A DNA stretch of 60,000 bases from positions 74,858,791 through 74,918,790 of the forward strand of contig CM043948.1 in NCBI GenBank assembly GCA_014529385.2, written 5' to 3'. This document shows positions 1-10,199 of the stretch, piece by piece. A program made the translations under genes and the position numbers. The first letter of the stretch is position 1. Each line of letters starts with the position of its first letter. This DNA comes from Adiantum capillus-veneris (Eukaryota > Streptophyta > Polypodiopsida > Polypodiales > Pteridaceae). Under the pieces are notes generated by a model that worked only from the letters and a program-made list of their open reading frames with translations, was not told the DNA's origin and searched no databases.

Positions 1-1341
1 GCTTTCCACAAGATGATGATGGACAGGAAGTTAGAACGTAAAGCAAGAAAAGCAGAAAGAAAGGCAGAGCACAAAGAAAGAATGGCAGCCATAGAGCGTG
101 AGCACAACGAAAGAAGAGCCGAATTGGATCGCTAGCGCGAGCAAGCGTGCTTGGCAGCCGAACAGAGAGCCCAACACATGCAAGAGTTGTTCCGACTCTT
201 TTCTAGTATGCAGGCACAGATTGCACAGGATCAGGAAAAAGACTCTCTGAGTTTCTTCTTTTTCAAAGCACGACACATGATTTGCATGATAATGACAAGC
301 ATGATGAATTGCTTGATGATGATAAGCATGATGATTTGCATGATCAAGATGTGATTATTCACGAGCATGATGATTTGCATAATAAAGATGTGATTGTTCA
401 CAAGGATGATGGTTTAGTGGATACTTTTTCTAGTGAAGCTAACCTCATTGCAGATTCGATCAATCACCAAGAACTGATCTTGGCTCTCAAGTCGAGGTCC
501 ACAGAACCCCCACAAGAAGATTCGGTCGATCACGAAGAACCGATCTTGGCTCTCGAGTCAAGTTCCAAAGAACCCTCGCAGGAAGTATTCTATGTTTGAT
601 TGATAGTCAGCATGCATTGTTCGAGTGTTTCATTCGTGATGCTTTCCTGTATTTTAGTCGCCGTCCTTATGTGATTCCTTTTCACAGCCATGACATAGTG
701 TACGATGAGCACGATTCATTCATGAATGAGCACGGATGTATGCGGATTTCTCATGAAAAGATGAAATGTTTGCATTTAAGGAATTCACATTCCATGTCTC
801 TTCCTCGGCATGGCACAGTTTCCGAAAGAGCACAAGAAGGATTGAGCATCAAGTATCGGCATTTCCATTGTGATTTGCCACAATTGATTGATTTAGATCG
901 GAAAGACAAGTTTCGACCCCATTGTTTGCGTGTGTTTGATGAACGGTTTGACACTCAGTCTATATGTTCATCTACATTGCATGCACAATCTTTAAAGAAC
1001 ACAAGAATTTTTCCAATCACCTTACATGGAATGGGTATGTTCATGTTTTTGTGTTGGAAGTGGTTTCCTAAATTTTCATCCTAGGAGATTTTTGAAGGAG
1101 GTAGACGCATGACTATAGACGAAGTTGAAGCATTGAAGGAGCCACAAATGACTTTGTCGCTTTCGGCGCAGCCCAAAGAAGCAAGTGTTGCAGACCTTTA
1201 TGAAGTTCAAGTATCGCATGACCCACGCAACGCAGAAGAGTGGGCCGGCGAAGAGTCCTTTTGAGGATTCCAGACGCTGTTGGCGATCTTCCTCGATGCC
1301 ATACAGTTCGGTACTAGTACCTCACTTTGAAAAGGAGGGGA
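1..1341 (+). pseudogene. Decayed internal region at the 3' end of an LTR retrotransposon
   Basis: The first ~250 bases read in frame 1 as a highly charged, Lys/Arg/Glu/Gln-rich coiled-coil-like stretch, broken by a TAG at 133-135. Further on, 282-599 is a His/Asp-rich low-complexity frame and 596-1084 a 162-codon frame ending in TAG, which can be followed at lower quality to about 1258. No protease, reverse transcriptase or integrase motif is visible. The assignment to a retrotransposon rests on position: the stretch runs straight into a polypurine tract and an LTR-like start at 1342. It could be a gag-only (TR-GAG/LARD-like) element or one with an internal deletion. The left end lies outside the window. 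Confidence 0.4.
1329..1341 (+). promoter_or_regulatory. Polypurine tract (plus-strand primer)
   Basis: GAAAAGGAGGGGA is a 13-base all-purine run directly before TGTCACGTGC. This is the usual arrangement of a polypurine tract against the TG that opens a 3' LTR. Confidence 0.6.
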
Positions 1342-1646
1342 TGTCACGTGCACATCTAACCCTATGTGTACGTGGACAAGCTACTTTATGACATGGGTTC
1401 ATTTCAGTTAGCTTAGGAAGTGATTTGACACTTTTGTGAGTCTGTTCGCAAACCGTGCATGTCCAGACACTTAGATTAGATGCATATCCTCTGGTTGCAC
1501 ACAACATGATCATTAGATTACAGTTAAAACCCATTAGGAGCTTTTTTACAGTGCATAGACCTATTTTCCCTATTTTAGCAAATCTTCACTTATTATTTTT
1601 AAGTGACTTTTGTTGGGAACTGGGTAGGGCAATTTGACTTGGCAAG

Positions 1647-1653
1647 TATATAA
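1647..1653 (+). promoter_or_regulatory. TATA box inside the LTR
   Basis: TATATAA in the context GGCAAGTATATAAGAAA, ~305 bases after the LTR start, is well placed for the U3/R junction. Transcription would start around 1675-1685. Confidence 0.5.
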
Positions 1654-1656
1654 GAA

Positions 1657-1997
1657 AACCTAGCGCTAGCACTTTCTGGCAGAAGAGGTAGCAGGAACAC
1701 GACGTTCAACAGACACCTTCTCAACAAGACCCCCCACCAACAGTTAGCGTTTTTTGCATCAAGACTCCAGATCCAGCCTAGCGTTTTTGCACAGCAGATC
1801 AGCCCGGCGACAACAAGACACATCAGATCAGCCCTAGCGTTAGTAGAGTCCATAGCAGACAACAGATTTCCCTAGCGCTAGTAGCAGATTCCCACCGCAA
1901 GATCAGTTTTCAGCCCTATCGTTTTTGCATCAGCCTGGCACCTCTGCGTTTTTGCAGATCTTCGCGACAAAACCAACAAGAAGACTAGCGTTTTCAG
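1657..1997 (+). repeat. Degenerate interspersed motif CCTAGCGTTTTTGCA in the LTR leader
   Basis: Variants of (C)CTAGCG(TTTTTGCA or CTAGNAG) recur near 1657, 1743, 1779, 1833, 1871, 1915, 1946 and 1983, separated by 25-80 bases of CAGATCAG-type sequence. The copies lie downstream of the TATA box, so they would be transcribed in the R/U5 part of the LTR. Confidence 0.5.
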
Positions 1998-2299
1998 TTT
2001 TCAGCATAGACACTCCGCAGAACAAGTCCCGAACCTCGTAGATCTCACCTTTCTGCAGCGGATCCTATTTGCATGGTCAGATCCTGCGAAGTTTGTAGTT
2101 TGAAGTCATCGCATTGTCGCCATCGACATAGAATTAGAATTCAACAGATAAAGATTTGCAGATTTCAGCCATTAGCATTTTCAGATTTCAGCCCGTCTCG
2201 TAGTCGTCTTTATCGTCGTCGACATCATCGGCAAGTCCAAGCATTGTAGAGATTTGTGCAATCATAAGTAGACCGCTCTCGCCATAGAGAGTGGGGCCT

Positions 2300-3799
2300 T
2301 CGGAGGAGGGTTTGCTGGTGTCGTATTCTTCTCTCTCTATCTCTATCTCAGCACCTTCATTCACAGTATTCATCCACTTTGTTTGTGTCCATTGCACTCT
2401 CTCACTAAAGGAACGGAAGGCTCTCCCTTTAAGTAAAAGGAACCCTTGAGCACAGTTCGGAGCACTCATCTTGAGCAAAGTTCAACACTCATTTCCGTTG
2501 CACCTTACACGCTCATTGATCTACGGAATCCAATACCTTAAGCAGGAGGCCTGTTTGTCTTAACTAACCTATTGCCAGCGGATGCTCATTAAAGTGGAAC
2601 AACAAATGACTATTTGTGCACTTATATAAACATGGAAAGAGGGTAAGCACCACTGACAATTTATCTGATGGACTATCTGGAGTTTGGCTATTAGGCTCAC
2701 AAGCCCGTTGAAATTTATGTCTCATACTCTCTTGGACTAACCATGGCTCTGGGATAGTAGTAGCATATCCACATGGTATGTTTATAGAGCGGATGTGAAC
2801 ACTGGATACCCATCGTTGATTCACGACGCTAGTGATGATCTGCCCAGTCTTTTAACTAGGCTTCAAGCCATTTGTAAAAAAAGCACACTCAAAATCTTCA
2901 GAAAAAAGAGCTTCTCATAATTGAATTGTGATGTCTTGAGTTTGGAACTTGAAAAATGAAAGTGTGTGGAAGAACTGTTTTAGTAGCTGAAACGCCAACC
3001 CAAGCAAGTGGGCGGGAGATAGAGGTTCTCTACCCTTGTGCATTAGAGAGAGGTGGCCAATTTTCTTTGAGAATTTGTCGCGAGTTGTGTACCCATTTAC
3101 TTGTGGAGTCTTGATAGGTCTCTTTTTTTCTCCTTTCTATAGTGCGTGAGGTTTATAGCCTGCAAGTCTTCTTTTTTTAGTTATTGCTTGTTTTTTTCTC
3201 TATGTTATATCTTTATTACAATATCTGCTATTCAACAAATTCTTTTTGTTTTCCGTCACATACCTAGTAGGTAACATTCCATGCTTGGATTGTTAATTTG
3301 TAAATTCAGTTTGTTGGCTTTGTAGAGTATGTTCTAATTATGGAATTAATGTCATTCTTCCTTTTTGGACAGGCAATGAAGTTAGGGTCACATATTGCCA
3401 AGTTATCGACATTTTATTCGTTTAGTTATGTTTTGCCTCTTCTAGGTTTAGTGTTTAGCTTACATAAGGATTTAAATCTTCTCTTTTGTCTTTATTTGTG
3501 TTGTCGTATGGAGTATGAAATGTAGGTTTGAAGTCTTTGTGTTGTCTTATCCTTGTTGTGATTGTCTTTAAAGTCGAGTACTTGTTTTAAAGTTTCAGTC
3601 AAGGAAGTTTCTCTCATTTATTTTGCCTAAGCATTTTTAAGTAAAACTTTGTATTGTTTTTATTGTTTCAAAGCTGATAAGATATTTAGTGTTTTTTTTT
3701 TCTTTATCCGTTTCCTTGTGTGCCTTGCTTTTGTGTTTTGTGTAAGTGTTTAAGCCTCTGTTATTCTTCGTAATGTCAGATTTTTCTGAACTTATGAAG

Positions 3800-3859
<60 letters not shown>

Positions 3860-3936
3860 TTTTAAATTATTTATTTTAAAAGTGAGTGGTGATTTTTGTA
3901 AATTTTCGAGCCTAACAGTGTCTTGTTTGTTTGCAG
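2300..3936. other. No gene seen; probable intron or 5' flank of the CIR-like gene
   Basis: The stretch is AT-rich with many T runs. The short open frames on both strands have no recognisable motif. It precedes an exon that begins inside a codon series, so part of it is likely intron. I looked for the family's N-terminal exon here and did not find it. Confidence 0.4.
3801..3856. repeat. (AT)n microsatellite
   Basis: About 28 uninterrupted AT dinucleotides, 80 bases before the first recognised CIR-like exon and therefore probably intronic. Confidence 0.95.
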
Positions 3937-6310
3937 TTCTCTCAAGAGCAAGATTTCTTTCGTACAAGTGCTATGCTTTCAAAGAAAGAAAGAGAGAAGG
4001 TATAGTGTACACCTATCGTTTTTTTTTTTCATTTAGTACTTTTAAAGAGTCCATCTCTATCTAGGTTGAAGCAATGGCTGCAAGGTTTTTAGAAGATCTG
4101 TTTTATTTGTGATTTTATACCTTGGGGAGATCATTGGGGAGAAAAATTATGTTGCCACAGAAGTCATATAAGCTTATATGTGCAACGTTATATCTTACTT
4201 GTCAACTTAAAGTGAAACATGGTATTGATGCTCCCTTTCGGTTTACCCACTCTTTAGGATCATTGATTTGCTTGAAGACTGAACTTTTCTAAGCGTATTT
4301 ATGCTTCCACCTTTTTTTTCAGCCGTTTCTCACCACTTATATCAGTAGGCCCAATTATGGTTTTCATTGCTTCATGAAAGGTGGCAGGGAGAGATCTGGG
4401 ACAGATGTCAAGCTTTTGTGTGTTTGGTCAAAGGGCATTGGGCATTGTGTGACATAAGGGACTTGTGCAATTCCTCTTTTAGCAGTTGAAAGATAGAGAG
4501 AAGGGGGCAGAATGGTGTCGACTCCTAAGTTGTGACCTTCTCTGATGTTTTTTTCTGCCTTCATCACTGTAATATATAAGCTGGATGAAATAGGGAAGGC
4601 GCCTTTTAAGAGCAGCCCATTATGTGTTTTTGTAAATATGAAGGCTTAAAACTCTTATTAGAAAGCTAATTGCGTGGTAAAGCAGGTAGTAAGCTGCTGC
4701 GAATCCCTCGTCAGCATGCAATGCTGGATTCTTGCACACTGAATTAGATCCACAGAAATACATGCGAAACATGCTAAACATTGGGGACATTTTGTTTGTG
4801 CAGTTTTTTAGATAGCCATTATATGGGCTTGTAGAGTTATTTGTCGCCAGTCCAGCATGATTTGATATTTCTGATCAATAGTATGCAGTTGGAGGTGATG
4901 CAAGCCGTGAGCTTTATGTATATGCGACCTCCGGGATACAATGCTGAAAGTGCACGAGCGGCTGAAATTGCAGAAGACAAGAAAGTTGCAGAGGATAACT
5001 CTGATGTGAAGGCTGCGCCAGCTGAGGAGTAATCATGCCTCTCTTTTCCTTGCAGAAAAAAGCTTTTATTTCTACCAACTGCAATTACTGATTCCTTGGC
5101 AATTTGTGCTTCAGAAAAGGTGTTGAAGCAAAAAAGCCACGTGTGAAAGACTTATATGGAAGGACTATACCCACGGAAGCAGAATTCCCTGTCTTGAAGA
5201 ATGCTCCACGGTAACCACTTACTCTCTGATGCTGTCAACCTATTACTATGAGACGTGTGGCTAACACTTTTTTGGTTTGATTGTGCAGAATGGAAAGCGG
5301 CACATCTGCAAGGGTCAAACCTTTTGCAGTGGAAATAAGGAACGTAAAATGTGCTCGTTGTGGAGCATTTGGCCATCAGAGTGGTGACAGGGAATGCCCA
5401 CTGAAGGATAGTATCACAACAAACGATGAAGCACGCCAGAAACGAGATGATCCTCTAACGTCTATTATGAGTGCTGTTTCTGATGAGGTGTCTCTCTCTC
5501 CCCCCCCCCCCCCCCCCCCGGGCCCTGGGGAAAAAAAAGAAAAAGAAAAGAGTAATGTCATGCTTGTTTGTTCCAAGGTTTTTATATACCTATGAAGCTC
5601 TCTGAAAATCGTTACTCTGGATTTCAATTCGGTTTCTAGCTTCATATTCTATAGATTGACTTATTTACATGTACACTAATTCTGGAGGATTGTCATGTGC
5701 AGCCTTTGAAGTGGGAATTAAAGCACAAACCAGGTGGACTGAGTCCACCCAGAGGGGGGTTTAGAAAGGATGATCCAAATCAGCAAATCATACCAGAGGA
5801 TATCTATGATGAGTATGGAGGTAGGATTCTCCTCTTGAGCTTTAATTTTAAAGTTGATTTTTTGCGCCTTTAGTGCCAAATAGGGGTTCCCACAGAGTTT
5901 TCAATCAGTCACACTTGACTCTTGAATTCGCTTGCAGGGTTTCTTGCAGGGGGAGGTGAAGTTCATGATCTCTTGGCATCGTTGCCAAAAATGAAGCATA
6001 AAAGGAAAAAACATAAGAAACGTAAAGTTGAAAACTCATCATCTGAGGGTACCAGTGAGAGTGATAGTGTGCGAGAGCACAGGGAAAGAAGAAGAAAATT
6101 CGAGAAGAAAAAAAGTAAAGAGAGCATCACTCAGAGAAGCAGTGATGTCGAGCGTGAGCGGGATCACAGGCGGAGAAGGAGAAAGCGCAAGGAAAAGAAG
6201 GCTACTATTGAGAACACAAGTGGCAGCGAGAGTGACAGAGGTCGCAGGCATAGAAGAGATAGAAAGGATGAGAGGAAGAGGAAAAGAGAAGAGAGAGGCA
6301 AGGAAAAGTA
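3937..6310 (+). CDS. CIR1-like zinc-knuckle nuclear protein (CBF1-interacting corepressor family), N-terminus missing
   Basis: Six exons with GT-AG borders and matching phases: 3937-3999, 4889-5028, 5115-5210, 5289-5487, 5703-5820 and 5938 to the stop at 6309-6311. Order of domains: the tail of the conserved N-terminal helix (FSQEQDFF, SKKEREK), then VSFMYMRPPGYNAESA, then GRTIPTEAEFPVLKNAP. A zinc knuckle of form C-x2-C-x4-H-x6-C follows in exon 4 (CARCGAFGHQSGDREC, ECPLKD). Next come KDDPNQQI and DEYGGFL, and finally a Lys/Arg/Ser-rich tail (KHKRKKHKKRK, RRRRRKRKEKK) suggesting nuclear location. Family knowledge: human CIR1 bridges the Notch-pathway factor RBPJ/CBF1 to histone deacetylase and is linked to splicing; plant homologues are assumed nuclear RNA or transcription cofactors. 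The first exon(s) are not visible in the 3.9 kb upstream. The reading frame stops at TAA 6309, yet a neighbouring frame stays Lys/Ser/Glu-rich up to a strong donor at 6325, so a frameshift or another exon end is possible. Otherwise it looks intact. Confidence 0.85.
5503..5519. repeat. Poly-C run in a CIR-like intron
   Basis: Seventeen C bases follow a short CT tract, 16 bases after the donor at 5488. It is not coding, although an open frame runs through it. Confidence 0.85.
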
Positions 6311-6362
6311 AGGAGTCAGAGAAGGTAAGTTATCTTAACAATTGAAGGCATCGTTTCCAAGC

Positions 6363-6390
6363 TAACCCTAAACCCTAAACCCTAAACCCT
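6363..6390. repeat. Short interstitial telomere-type repeat (CCCTAAA)n
   Basis: TAACCCTAAACCCTAAACCC and its continuation give about four units of the plant telomere heptamer, just downstream of the last certain CIR-like exon. It is too short to be a telomere. Confidence 0.85.
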
Positions 6391-6743
6391 TGTCATTTGG
6401 GAAAGACACAAGGGTTAGCTGTCAAGGCCATCATCAGAAGTAGCAAGATTTCCGAAGTAGTTCATCTGGCATGTAGTCAGATGGTGCTGAGGAGGTTACA
6501 TTTTCCAAACTAAAGTTGTCCTCTGTAGAGCCTTGCCTCTGAATGGCCAAAGTGGAGGCTCACCATGAAGAGAACAGGGGACTTTTAACAGTTTCAACCA
6601 ATGAGGGCTAGGCATGGAAAGTGAGCTCCACCGAATTATTGTGCTAAAGCAAATTTGTGTTCATAGTTTCTCAAAAATGGGTAACCTTTGTATTATATGT
6701 ATCACTTCACTTGCATAAAGCATCCTATCTGATTCCTGTACAA

Positions 6744-7293
6744 GTAAGGGAACGTTCTTGGGACTCGGAGCAAAAGAGGAGTAGCAGAACTCTCTTTAGT
6801 GGTGGCTTAAAAGAAACTTCGGTGGTTAGCAGTGACATTGTTGCGAAGAATTTAAGTGGTTTTTTCTCTCTCATGCTCAATGTGTTCACACACAATTTTC
6901 TGTGGCTCATTTGGTAGATTGATCGAAAAACTGCATTAGTTTGCAGTTGGTTACCTTTTTTTTTTTTTTTTTTCCGGTTTCCATCTTGTATTTTGGAGCT
7001 ATTCATTGTGAGCATTTTGGCTTGGGTAATGTGGGTCTGATGTCATTTTTTGATTAAATGCATTGGTTTTTGAATGGAGGGAGCTTTGCTTCACAGCACC
7101 ATTATGTAATCTACAACCAGATGGTGAAATTGATGCATTCAAAGCATCTACACAGTATTTGATGATAAAAAATCTGATCCAGTGTCTGAGCAATGGTGAT
7201 GTAAAAAGGGTCAAAGTATTTGTGGCCGAGGTGGGGACTCAAAGCTTAACTTAAGCCTTTTTTCTGTTGCAGGAGATGGCCCGCTTAGCCAAG
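6744..7293 (+). CDS. Possible 3' exons of the CIR-like gene
   Basis: A stretch near 6744-6860 reads RERSWDSEQKRSSR and then a Ser/Val-rich segment, after a possible acceptor at ...GTACAAG. It resembles the Arg/Ser-rich tails of this family. At 7271-7293 a short block after TTTTCTGTTGCAG reads EMARLAK and ends at a GT. Neither is long enough to identify by itself. They would be reached only if the exon starting at 5938 ends at the donor at 6325 rather than at the TAA at 6309. A T18 run at 6956-6973 lies between them. Confidence 0.3.
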
Positions 7294-7323
7294 GTACATG
7301 GGATGCATCTCAAGGGTGACTCA

Positions 7324-7363
7324 CCTCTCTCTCCCCCTCTCTCTCTCTCTCTCTCTCTCTCTA
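7324..7363. repeat. (CT)n microsatellite
   Basis: A nearly pure CT tract of ~40 bases downstream of the possible last CIR-like exon. Confidence 0.95.
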
Positions 7364-7423
7364 AAGTTGTGAGCTACCCTAAAGTTCTTTGCTAGTATTT
7401 TGACGTCCATGTGTTGGGTAGTG

Positions 7424-7601
7424 TCGTGCCAATTGAGGGCCACCAAAAGATGTCATGATAAGGCTGTTATTGAGCCACCGTTACGACTCCTTCTGACGTT
7501 CCTGTGTTTGTTACTGATGCACCATTGAAGAGCCTGCATTGGTTACCGCCGTGCCAATTGAGGACCGTCAAAAGTTGTCACGATGATGGTCATTATTGAC
7601 A
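7424..7601. repeat. Diverged tandem duplication, period ~125 bases
   Basis: GTGCCAATTGAGG..CC..CAAAAG.TGTCA.GAT occurs at 7426 and again at 7551. Each copy is followed by a similar TATTGA-containing end. It is non-coding. Confidence 0.75.
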
Positions 7602-7636
7602 CAAAAATAAGTGCACGCGCACCCCCTATGCGTGCA

Positions 7637-7637
7637 C

Positions 7638-7684
<47 letters not shown>
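7637..7684. repeat. Compound (TG)n(AG)n microsatellite
   Basis: GT dinucleotides run directly into GA dinucleotides. Long open frames through it on both strands are artefacts of the repeat. Confidence 0.95.
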
Positions 7685-7951
7685 CAGGAGGAGGAGAAGA
7701 AATAGAAGAACAAGAAGAAGAGAGATTTTTTCATCATAGTAATCCCAAAAGGCCTCAGAGATATCTCCTACGAGTCTTGAATTCAAGACTTGAGAAGGAA
7801 CTACTCGATAAACAAGGCGTTGGAGATGGATGTTGGCATTGCATTCGACTCTGATTGAAGAAAGCGAGAAAGAGAGAAGGAGAGGACACGCTAGAGAGAA
7901 GGAAGCGAGAAGAAGAAAGACTAGATTAAAGAGGAGAAAAATAAAACATAC

Positions 7952-8045
7952 CTTCCAAAAATTGAAGGGTGTTCCAGTGTACATGGGCTGAAAATCCTTT
8001 GTATTTACACTCCCTTTTTGCCGAAAGGTAGTGCCAACAAAGATC
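7952..8045 (-). other. Exon-like segment of unknown identity
   Basis: On the minus strand a short open stretch reads GSVNTKDFQPMYTGTPFNFW and one more Lys, then meets a consensus donor (AAG|GTATGT). The amino-acid composition is protein-like, unlike the surrounding DNA. A possible acceptor lies near 8050. I do not recognise the protein and no neighbouring exon was found, so it may be a relic. Confidence 0.2.
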
Positions 8046-8299
8046 CTTGCATGATAAACACCCAAAACCATAAGAAAGAGGGTTTTGAAGATGAGATTTC
8101 GAATGAGCTCGATCCCCCTTTGTAGGCTTAATGTATTGCCAAACCTTAATAGACTTTCAAAAAGGCAAGTGAGATGCTTGGATATCAACTCGTTAGCTGC
8201 GTTTGTTTGAAAACTCCTCTTAATATGCTTAATGCATTGGTGATTTAGGTCAAGACTCTTATAGGACTGCTTTGTAGAATAGGACGACAAGAGCAAGAT

Positions 8300-9910
8300 G
8301 TCCTAGGCTTGCATAGCCATCAATCACCAAGTATACCGTGGCTCTTGTTAGCAATGGGTAAATAGAGGAAATAGAATGTGGCCGTACACTTAAAAAAAAA
8401 GTTAAATCTTAGTAAATAAGAAAGTAATCTACATCATATATGTTTTTAAAAATGTTATACATTGACTTCTTTTCTCTTATGCCATGCTTGTGACTTACCA
8501 ATAGGCGTGTTCGTTGGAATTCTTTCAAACCATGAGCTCGTTTACATAACCAAGTTACCTCTAGCTTCAATATAGTAATTTTTTATTTAACACCGCTATT
8601 GATTGCTATCTCTTTTCTGAAGGTAATAGTTACGATTAAATTTGTCGCATTGTACACCCTTAAAACTTTTTCACACAATGCTAGACGTGCATCTCTGAAT
8701 AGAAAGAGAGTCATAACTAGGTACAAAGTAGCTACATAATTGAAAACTGCTACACGAATGTATGTTGCATCTTGGTTTGAGATCTATAAGCTTCAAGAGG
8801 AGTGGACATCAACTTGCCATGTGCTTTCTCATGATGTAAAAATATGCCAAATATGTTTTATATCTAACGACACATAACCTCGGCCAAGAGTTATGAATAC
8901 AACCACATACAAAGGCTTTCTTGAACTCTGCCTTTGTGCTTTCAACCTTTGACCATGCTAATGTTAAATGCACATAGATCACGTGCAACACATGTTGAAA
9001 GAGTAGTTCGTGGGCTACTTATGTCGTTGTTGATACCATTGGTTACATTAGTAGGATGCTGGTTGCACAATAGTTGCACACACAGTTATTCAACATTATC
9101 GATATATATCAGTAAGTGTCACTACGACCCCAAATGCTATTTCTTGAGGTTTGCTCGAACGGAGGTCATTGCTAGAGAACACTCTAATTTTATGGTCATC
9201 TATTGAGAGGGTACACTACTAGCCAATAATTGTTGTGATCCATTCCTCAATAATATGTTCTCAAAATGTTGCAATACATATACAATGTCAACCTACAATA
9301 AATTTATCATTTTGTACAGTTAAGAAGCTACTGAAACACTAGAAAACTTAAACAAGTCCTATGACGTGTAAAACCTAACATTTATGGATCAAGCGATAAC
9401 TTGGCATGACGATCTAGACCACTACTAAAGAAAGTTTTTGGATACCGATATATAGTTTGTTTAAATATCCCCCTATTTAGATCAAAATTGTGTAACAAAG
9501 AACTCTCTCTTTCAATTTTATGCACATATATTCACATACCTTCCCATTCCTATCTTTTCTCACTTACCTTCTTATCATCCAGAGTAGGATATCAAGAAAC
9601 GACATTGGCACTACTTTGAACCAAAACAAAAAATAAACACCAAAAGGTGACCACCAAAAAAATCTACTCAATCACATGAACCACAAATGGACGATACCAT
9701 GTTAAATACTACAAATGATTACAACAAGCGAAAGATGTTTCACTTTAGTCACCCGCCCTTGTAGGTGCAATCGATGCTAACTGCTTCACTCCCTTCATAT
9801 ATTACTTCACTTTTGAAATACTTTTGATACTTCTAAAAATTCACATTGTTTTACGTGTTTTATATAATGTTCACATATGTAACTTTAAAACCACATGCGA
9901 ACCAAGTACA
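8300..9910. other. AT-rich spacer, nothing recognised
   Basis: Both strands carry only short frames without motifs. No LTR, RT, zinc-knuckle or RNA-gene signature was found. Confidence 0.5.
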
Positions 9911-9914
9911 ATTT

Positions 9915-10190
9915 TTTTAAAAGATCACCCCAATCAACAACAATACTCTTTTCTTAAAGCACACCATAAAATCTTGAAGGGGTAGTCGTTTAGATTGATG
10001 GTGTGCAATAAAGGAGGAGTATTGCTGACATTCATAAAGGTGACCTTTAAAAAAGTCGTACCCAATCAATGTCAACAATACTCTTTTCTTAAAGCACACT
10101 ATAAAACCATGAAAGGGGTAGTCGGTTTATATTTTAGTGTATGCTTTAAGGAAGGAGTATTGCTAACATTGATCAAGCATACCCGGTTTT
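9915..10190. repeat. Two tandem imperfect hairpins (foldback/MITE-like units)
   Basis: Unit 1 (~9915-10062) has a left arm containing CAACAATACTCTTTTCTTAA. The right arm (TAAAGGAGGAGTATTGCTG) is its inverted complement, and both arms extend to AAAGRTCACC. Unit 2 (~10065-10187) repeats the layout: left arm AATCAATGTCAACAATACTC, right arm GAGTATTGCTAACATTGATC. The loops share GGGGTAGTCG. The units are direct repeats of each other, and each is an inverted repeat internally. Confidence 0.75.
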
Positions 10191-10199
10191 GCATGTAGT

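Larger units (their letters stand above)
1342..2300 (+). mobile_element. 3' LTR of an LTR retrotransposon (right boundary not fixed)
   Basis: The LTR begins TGTCACGTGC after the polypurine tract. It holds a TATA box at 1647-1653 about 300 bases in, followed by a repetitive transcribed leader. Because the 5' copy lies outside the window I cannot align the two LTRs, so neither the exact CA end nor the target-site duplication can be placed; the end given is a minimum estimate. The region to ~2830 has no convincing gene. Confidence 0.5.

Noticed and set aside
4674-4745. tRNA-like sequence (GTGGTAAAGCAGGTAGTAAGCTG...)
   Set aside because: Resembles a D-arm by eye, but no matching acceptor stem, anticodon arm or TPsiC arm (GGTTCGANTCC) could be placed.
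5376-5645. 89-codon minus-strand frame with poly-Gly
   Set aside because: Antisense of a CIR-like exon and the intronic poly-C run.
6028-6345. 105-codon + frame overlapping the last CIR-like exon
   Set aside because: Out of frame for most of its length with the conserved CIR sequence. Its charged composition follows from the AAG/GAG-rich exon; only its final codons are considered as a possible alternative end.
7568-8296. 242-codon minus-strand frame
   Set aside because: Much of it is translated (CT)n/(CA)n repeat and low-complexity DNA. Only a short segment inside looks exon-like, and that is reported separately.
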